A stretch of 9,714 nucleotides of DNA from Nocardioides sp. (GTDB taxonomy: Bacteria > Actinomycetota > Actinomycetes > Propionibacteriales > Nocardioidaceae), in assembly GCA_029264225.1 (NCBI GenBank), contig JARICB010000211.1, positions 1 through 9,714 on the forward strand. The letters run 5' to 3'. How positions within the stretch are numbered: the first letter of the stretch is position 1; each line of letters begins with the position of its first letter. Both the position numbers and the translations under genes were made by a program. The notes below the pieces were generated by a model, which had not been told where the DNA came from, did not search any database, and saw nothing but the letters and a program-made list of their open reading frames with translations. Shown here piece by piece: positions 7,620 through 9,714 of the stretch.

Positions 7620-8228
7620 TCAGTGAGTGCTTTCGGTGAAGTTGTCGGCAGGAGTGTTGAGGGCGCCGTGCAGGACCAGATCGACGATGTCGTCGGGGGT
7701 GAGGAGTTGCCCATGAGCGATCTCCGCATTGGATCCGGAGAAGGTCAGCAGGCGAAGGACGTGCACGACGTACGCCGCCGGCATCCGTAGTCGGCGCTGA
7801 TCGGGCTCGACGACAGCCACCATCGCCGCCAGCACCCGATCAAGGTAGCGGGCACGATCGGCCGACAGTTGGGGATCATCCGGCGGTGCGACCATCCCCA
7901 GGGCTCGCATCAGCCCGAACGAATCCAGATACCGACGCTGAAGCACCTCGACGAGAGCCAGTAACCGGTCCCGAAGCGGCCCGTCCTTGGCGATGGCCTC
8001 GATCGACTCGAGGTAGTTGGCCTGGGCGAAGCCATGATGAACTGTGGCCTCGATGAGTTCGTCCTTGGTGCCGAAGGCCCGGAAGATCGTGCCCTCGGCG
8101 ACGCCCGCGGCCCGAGCGATCTGCCTACTGGTCACTGCTCGTCCGTGCTCGACGAGCAGCGGCAGGGTCGCCTCGATCAGCTTCTTTCGGCGGTCATCGG
8201 GCGACAGCGGGCAGGCACGAGGAGTCAC
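7620..8228 (-). CDS. TetR/AcrR-family transcriptional repressor (first gene of the ABC exporter operon)
   Basis: 202 residues from GTG 8228. The N-terminal TetR DNA-binding domain is clear: RRKKLIEATLPLLVEHG (13-29), helix-turn-helix TSRQIARAAGVAEGTIFRAF (33-52), then GTKDELIEATV (53-63). The remaining helical part (about 70-202) is the divergent ligand-binding and dimer domain. The frame also has a GTG at 8258, but that lies inside the operator and next to the -35 box and would add ten unconserved residues. GTG 8228 is 7 nt downstream of the predicted -10, so the mRNA is probably leaderless. The ABC genes follow without gaps, so the regulator should repress itself and both transporter genes until a pump substrate or related ligand binds. 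Family certain, start likely, ligand unknown. Confidence 0.92.
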   Translation of the reverse strand: MTPRACPLSPDDRRKKLIEATLPLLVEHGRAVTSRQIARAAGVAEGTIFRAFGTKDELIEATVHHGFAQANYLESIEAIAKDGPLRDRLLALVEVLQRRYLDSFGLMRALGMVAPPDDPQLSADRARYLDRVLAAMVAVVEPDQRRLRMPAAYVVHVLRLLTFSGSNAEIAHGQLLTPDDIVDLVLHGALNTPADNFTESTH

Positions 8229-8235
8229 CCGCGTC

Positions 8236-8264
8236 AGCGTAAATGAGTGAGCACTCACTCACAA
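8236..8264 (-). promoter_or_regulatory. Predicted leaderless promoter of the tetR-ABC-ABC operon
   Basis: Minus-strand TTGTGA (8264-8259, 4 of 6) and TACGCT (8241-8236, TAnnnT) are separated by exactly 17 bp. Seven bases lie between the -10 and GTG 8228, so transcription would start at or within 1-2 nt of the start codon. There is no Shine-Dalgarno before the GTG, consistent with this. It sits in the 42-bp gap after pdxH. Confidence 0.55.
8244..8261. promoter_or_regulatory. TetR operator: perfect palindrome TGAGTGAG-CA-CTCACTCA
   Basis: Perfect 8-bp half-sites around a 2-bp centre, with the size and symmetry of TetR-family operators. The palindrome spans essentially the whole -35/-10 spacer of the predicted tetR promoter and overlaps the -35 by 3 bp, so a bound dimer would exclude RNA polymerase. 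The palindrome is read directly from the sequence; its assignment to the adjacent TetR is inferred from position. Confidence 0.82.
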
Positions 8265-8270
8265 GGTTCT

Positions 8271-8951
8271 TCAGGGCGCGAGCCGCTGAATCGTCCACCC
8301 TGCTTCGCTGCGCAGGTAGACCAGTCGATCGTGCATGCGATCGGCCCGGCCCTGCCAGAACTCGATCGACTCGGGCACCACCCGGTAACCGCCCCAGTGC
8401 GCGGGAACCGGGACCTCGCGGTCGGCGTACTGCGCCTCGGCCGCAAGGTGGGCGGCATCGAGTTCGGCCCGCGAGCCGACCGGTTGTGACTGAAGACTGG
8501 CCACGGCGCCCAACTGGGCCCCGCGCGGCCGGGTCCTGAAGTATCGCTCGACCTCGTCGCGACCCAACAGCGTTGCGTCGCCCTCGACGCGCACCTGCCG
8601 CTCAAGCGGATGCCACGGGAACAGCAATGCGCACGCCGCGTTCTCCTCCAACTCATGGCCCTTGCGCGAGCCTCGGTTGGTGAAGAACACGAAACCGTCG
8701 TCGAGCGCCTTGAGCAGCACCATCCGGGCCGAGGGGTGACCTTGGGCGTCCGCCGTCGCCACCACCATGGCGTTCGGCTCGTGCAGTTCAGCCTCCAGGG
8801 CGTCGTTGAGCCAGCGTCCAAACATCATCATCGGGTCGGGCGCCAGGTCGGCCACGTCGAGGCCTCCGAGGCTGTACTCGTGACGGAGGGCGGCGATCAA
8901 CGCTCCCGGTTCCGCGCGGGCAGGCTGTTCGTCGGGCTCCACGTCACTCAA
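8271..8951 (-). CDS. pdxH: Pyridoxine/pyridoxamine 5'-phosphate oxidase
   Basis: FMN-dependent cytosolic flavoprotein that oxidises PNP or PMP to pyridoxal 5'-phosphate, completing B6 salvage. 226 residues from TTG 8951, the normal length. Seen in the sequence: substrate-entry segment DLAPDPMMMFGRWLNDAL (35-52), EPNAMVVAT (58-66), FMN-phosphate contacts ARMVLLK (75-81) and TNRGSRKG (91-98), RQVRVEG (118-124), ASLQSQPVGSR (151-161), and the C-terminal PNPOx signature IEFWQGRADRMHDR (196-209) with R205 and H207 at the active site, ending in the typical RLAP. TTG 8951 is preferred because GAGG stands 5 nt before it and the protein then begins MSDVEP; GTG 8942 is an alternative. It lies 23 bp after the 116-residue gene and is probably co-transcribed with it. 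Confidence 0.95.
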   Translation of the reverse strand: MSDVEPDEQPARAEPGALIAALRHEYSLGGLDVADLAPDPMMMFGRWLNDALEAELHEPNAMVVATADAQGHPSARMVLLKALDDGFVFFTNRGSRKGHELEENAACALLFPWHPLERQVRVEGDATLLGRDEVERYFRTRPRGAQLGAVASLQSQPVGSRAELDAAHLAAEAQYADREVPVPAHWGGYRVVPESIEFWQGRADRMHDRLVYLRSEAGWTIQRLAP

Positions 8952-8974
8952 CCTAGCCTCACCGCCCTGGCAGC

Positions 8975-9325
8975 TCACATGGCCGCTGGGTTGTCCCGCT
9001 CTTCGTGATGGCGACGCGCCAGTTCGGCCAGCAACTCCAACACATCGGCGGGAGTCACACCGACACCCCCCCGGGCTGCGTCGTCGACCATCATCTGGGC
9101 CGCTCGCGTCTCGCTCACGCTCGCGCCCAGCGCGAGGGTGTAGATCGTGTCCGCCAACTCGAAGTCGATCTGCTGGACGGTCGCGGTGGCGAATACGGCC
9201 TCGTGACACAGGAGAACCACCTCGCCCAACTCGAGACCACGACTGAGGGGGGTCTCTGCGTGGTGCAACTTGCGAGTTGTCCCAGCGCGATCGGCCACCG
9301 ACCATGGGACGGCGATGCACTCCAT
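8975..9325 (-). CDS. Hypothetical protein, 116 aa, upstream of pdxH
   Basis: I do not recognise this family. ATG 9325 is preceded by GGAG with a 6-nt spacer (minus strand 9335-9332), a good start. The protein looks cytosolic: no signal peptide or TM segment. A polar N-terminal third (1-32) is followed by an alternating stretch, LGEVVLLCHEAVFATATVQQ (33-52) then IDFELADTIYTLALG (53-67), that looks like a small beta-barrel, and the tail TPADVLELLAELARRHHEER (91-110) is a charged helix. The stop is 23 bp before the pdxH TTG. That spacing suggests one transcript but does not show a role in B6 metabolism. An SH3-like small barrel is a guess from the strand pattern only. Coding status is supported by the ribosome binding site and by the codon pattern. 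Confidence 0.68.
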   Translation of the reverse strand: MECIAVPWSVADRAGTTRKLHHAETPLSRGLELGEVVLLCHEAVFATATVQQIDFELADTIYTLALGASVSETRAAQMMVDDAARGGVGVTPADVLELLAELARRHHEERDNPAAM

Positions 9326-9331
9326 TACTTA

Positions 9332-9335
9332 CTCC
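9332..9335 (-). promoter_or_regulatory. Ribosome binding site of the 116-aa gene
   Basis: GGAG on the minus strand, then TAAGTA (6 nt), then ATG 9325. It fixes the start of the gene upstream of pdxH. Confidence 0.6.
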
Positions 9336-9366
9336 ATCACAACCTACACCGGGACCCCCATGTCCC

Positions 9367-9382
9367 GTTACTGAACAGTAAC
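9367..9382. promoter_or_regulatory. Perfect palindrome GTTACTG-AA-CAGTAAC, candidate operator
   Basis: Perfect 7-bp arms around AA, A/T-richer than its surroundings, 41 bp upstream of ATG 9325 of the hypothetical gene that precedes pdxH. Its form resembles dimeric repressor sites such as those of TetR-type regulators. The cognate regulator is not in the window; it differs from the tetR operator at 8244-8261 and the MarR-type site at 3553-3567. A TACTGT (minus, 9380-9375) within it could be a -10, but no matching -35 was found, so no promoter is claimed. Confidence 0.6.
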
Positions 9383-9395
9383 CCCCTGCCGCGTT

Positions 9396-9416
9396 TCGCG
9401 ACACCCGAAGTCGCGA
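9396..9416. repeat. Inverted repeat TCGCGAC / GTCGCGA
   Basis: Perfect 7-bp arms with a 7-bp spacer (ACCCGAA), 13 bp beyond the 9367-9382 palindrome. It could be a second protein site or a hairpin. No T-run follows on either strand. The 9326-9590 gap holds these two dyads and no gene I can support. Confidence 0.4.
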
Positions 9417-9573
9417 CTGGTCCAGACCCTTGGTCACCAGGATCACCCATGCCCCGCTACGAGGACGCTGACCGCCCATCCCCCGACTCAGCGGGTGCGA
9501 GGGCTGCAACGACGGCAGCCATTGCCGCCGCGTGACTAGGCGACTCCGCGAACGTAGGTGCCAACGTGGGTGA

Positions 9574-9587
9574 CCTGGGACCCCAGG
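9574..9587 (-). terminator. Possible GC-rich terminator hairpin after the right-edge gene
   Basis: CCTGGG-GT-CCCAGG on the minus strand starts 3 nt after the TGA at 9593-9591. The stem is 6 bp (5 bp with a sterically reasonable 4-nt loop), without a T-run. Position suggests termination of the partial gene to its right; strength is doubtful. Confidence 0.35.
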
Positions 9588-9590
9588 CGG

Positions 9591-9714
9591 TCAGTCGTGT
9601 CGCTCCCGAAGAGCGCGCGTCAGGTTTGCGACCGCGTCGTCGCTCGGGGACGCAGCCTGCTGGTTGGTCTCGGCCAACTGCTGAGCAACCTCACCCCGAT
9701 GCACCGGGACGGAG
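9591..9714 (-). CDS. C-terminal fragment of an unrecognised protein, cut by the right window edge
   Basis: The minus-strand frame is open from the right edge to TGA 9593-9591, giving 40 residues that end in AVANLTRALRERHD. The segment has a helical, polar, charged composition with G/C-biased third positions typical of this genome, and a hairpin directly follows the stop, which supports a real gene end. It is too short to name. A chance open frame of this length in GC-rich DNA cannot be excluded. Confidence 0.5.
   Translation of the reverse strand, partial: SVPVHRGEVAQQLAETNQQAASPSDDAVANLTRALRERHD

Noticed and set aside
6185..7639. 484-residue open frame on the + strand opposite the first ABC gene
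   Set aside because: Shadow of the ABC half-transporter; composition is not protein-like.
7619..7729. 37-residue N-terminal extension of the first ABC gene
   Set aside because: It reads through the tetR coding region out of frame. Starting at ATG 7618 restores the family N-terminus and the 1-nt junction.
8229..8258. GTG 8258 as the tetR start
   Set aside because: It lies inside the operator palindrome and beside the -35 box, and adds ten residues with no family resemblance. GTG 8228 fits the predicted transcription start.
8952..9509. N-terminal extension of pdxH to 412 residues
   Set aside because: The frame is open by GC bias only. It would overlap the 116-residue gene, the extra residues are Arg/Gly-rich, and the family length is about 210-230.
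9449..9535. 28-codon + strand ORF in the right-hand gap
   Set aside because: Only a weak AGGA upstream, Ala-rich with no recognisable feature, and no following gene on that strand. A similar 21-codon minus ORF from 9522 was rejected for the same reasons.
1..9714. Mobile elements, CRISPR repeats, tRNA/rRNA genes, defence systems
   Set aside because: No transposase or integrase motifs, no regularly spaced direct repeats, no cloverleaf or rRNA-like stretch, and every long coding region has a conventional assignment except the 116-residue protein.

Overview
The window is GC-rich DNA (roughly two thirds G+C by eye) with strong G/C third-position bias, GTG/TTG starts, ATGA/GTGA gene overlaps and TAnnnT-type -10 boxes. 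Together with the protein types, this points to a high-GC actinobacterium. Something in or near the Nocardioidaceae is my best guess, but the sequence alone does not settle it. I see no mobile elements, CRISPR arrays, tRNA or rRNA genes.

Layout, left to right. (1) A GH13 alpha-glucosidase lacking only its N-terminus (+ strand, off the left edge). Everything else lies on the minus strand. (2) A convergent pair starting 3 bp after the glucosidase: a DHA2-type MFS drug exporter (1906-3549) and a MarR-family regulator (1466-1909), overlapping by 4 bp. A GTTGTC-ATT-GGCAAC inverted repeat sits on the predicted transcription start just upstream of the MFS gene, the expected place for autoregulation. 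(3) A 353-bp gap (3550-3902) holding tandem predicted promoters, several hairpins and a 12-codon leader ORF with a near-perfect Shine-Dalgarno. (4) A tightly coupled operon, tetR (7620-8228), ABC half-transporter 1 (5885-7618) and ABC half-transporter 2 (3903-5888), forming a heterodimeric ABC exporter with one degenerate and one canonical ATP site. The tetR promoter contains a perfect 8-2-8 palindrome that fills the -35/-10 spacer, and the tetR mRNA looks leaderless. (5) pdxH (PNP/PMP oxidase, 8271-8951), preceded 23 bp upstream by an unrecognised 116-residue protein (8975-9325). (6) A 265-bp gap with a perfect 16-bp palindrome. (7) The C-terminal end of an unrecognised minus-strand gene at the right edge.

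How it works together: the core is a double efflux locus. A TetR-controlled ABC exporter and a MarR-controlled MFS exporter lie head to tail on one strand, each beside its own presumed repressor and operator. The pdxH unit and the alpha-glucosidase are ordinary metabolic neighbours. The least expected part is the leader region ahead of the MFS gene, where a short well-initiated ORF has hairpins over both its start and stop codons. It may be a translation-sensing attenuator for the efflux pump. This is inference and needs the comparative test given in the findings.
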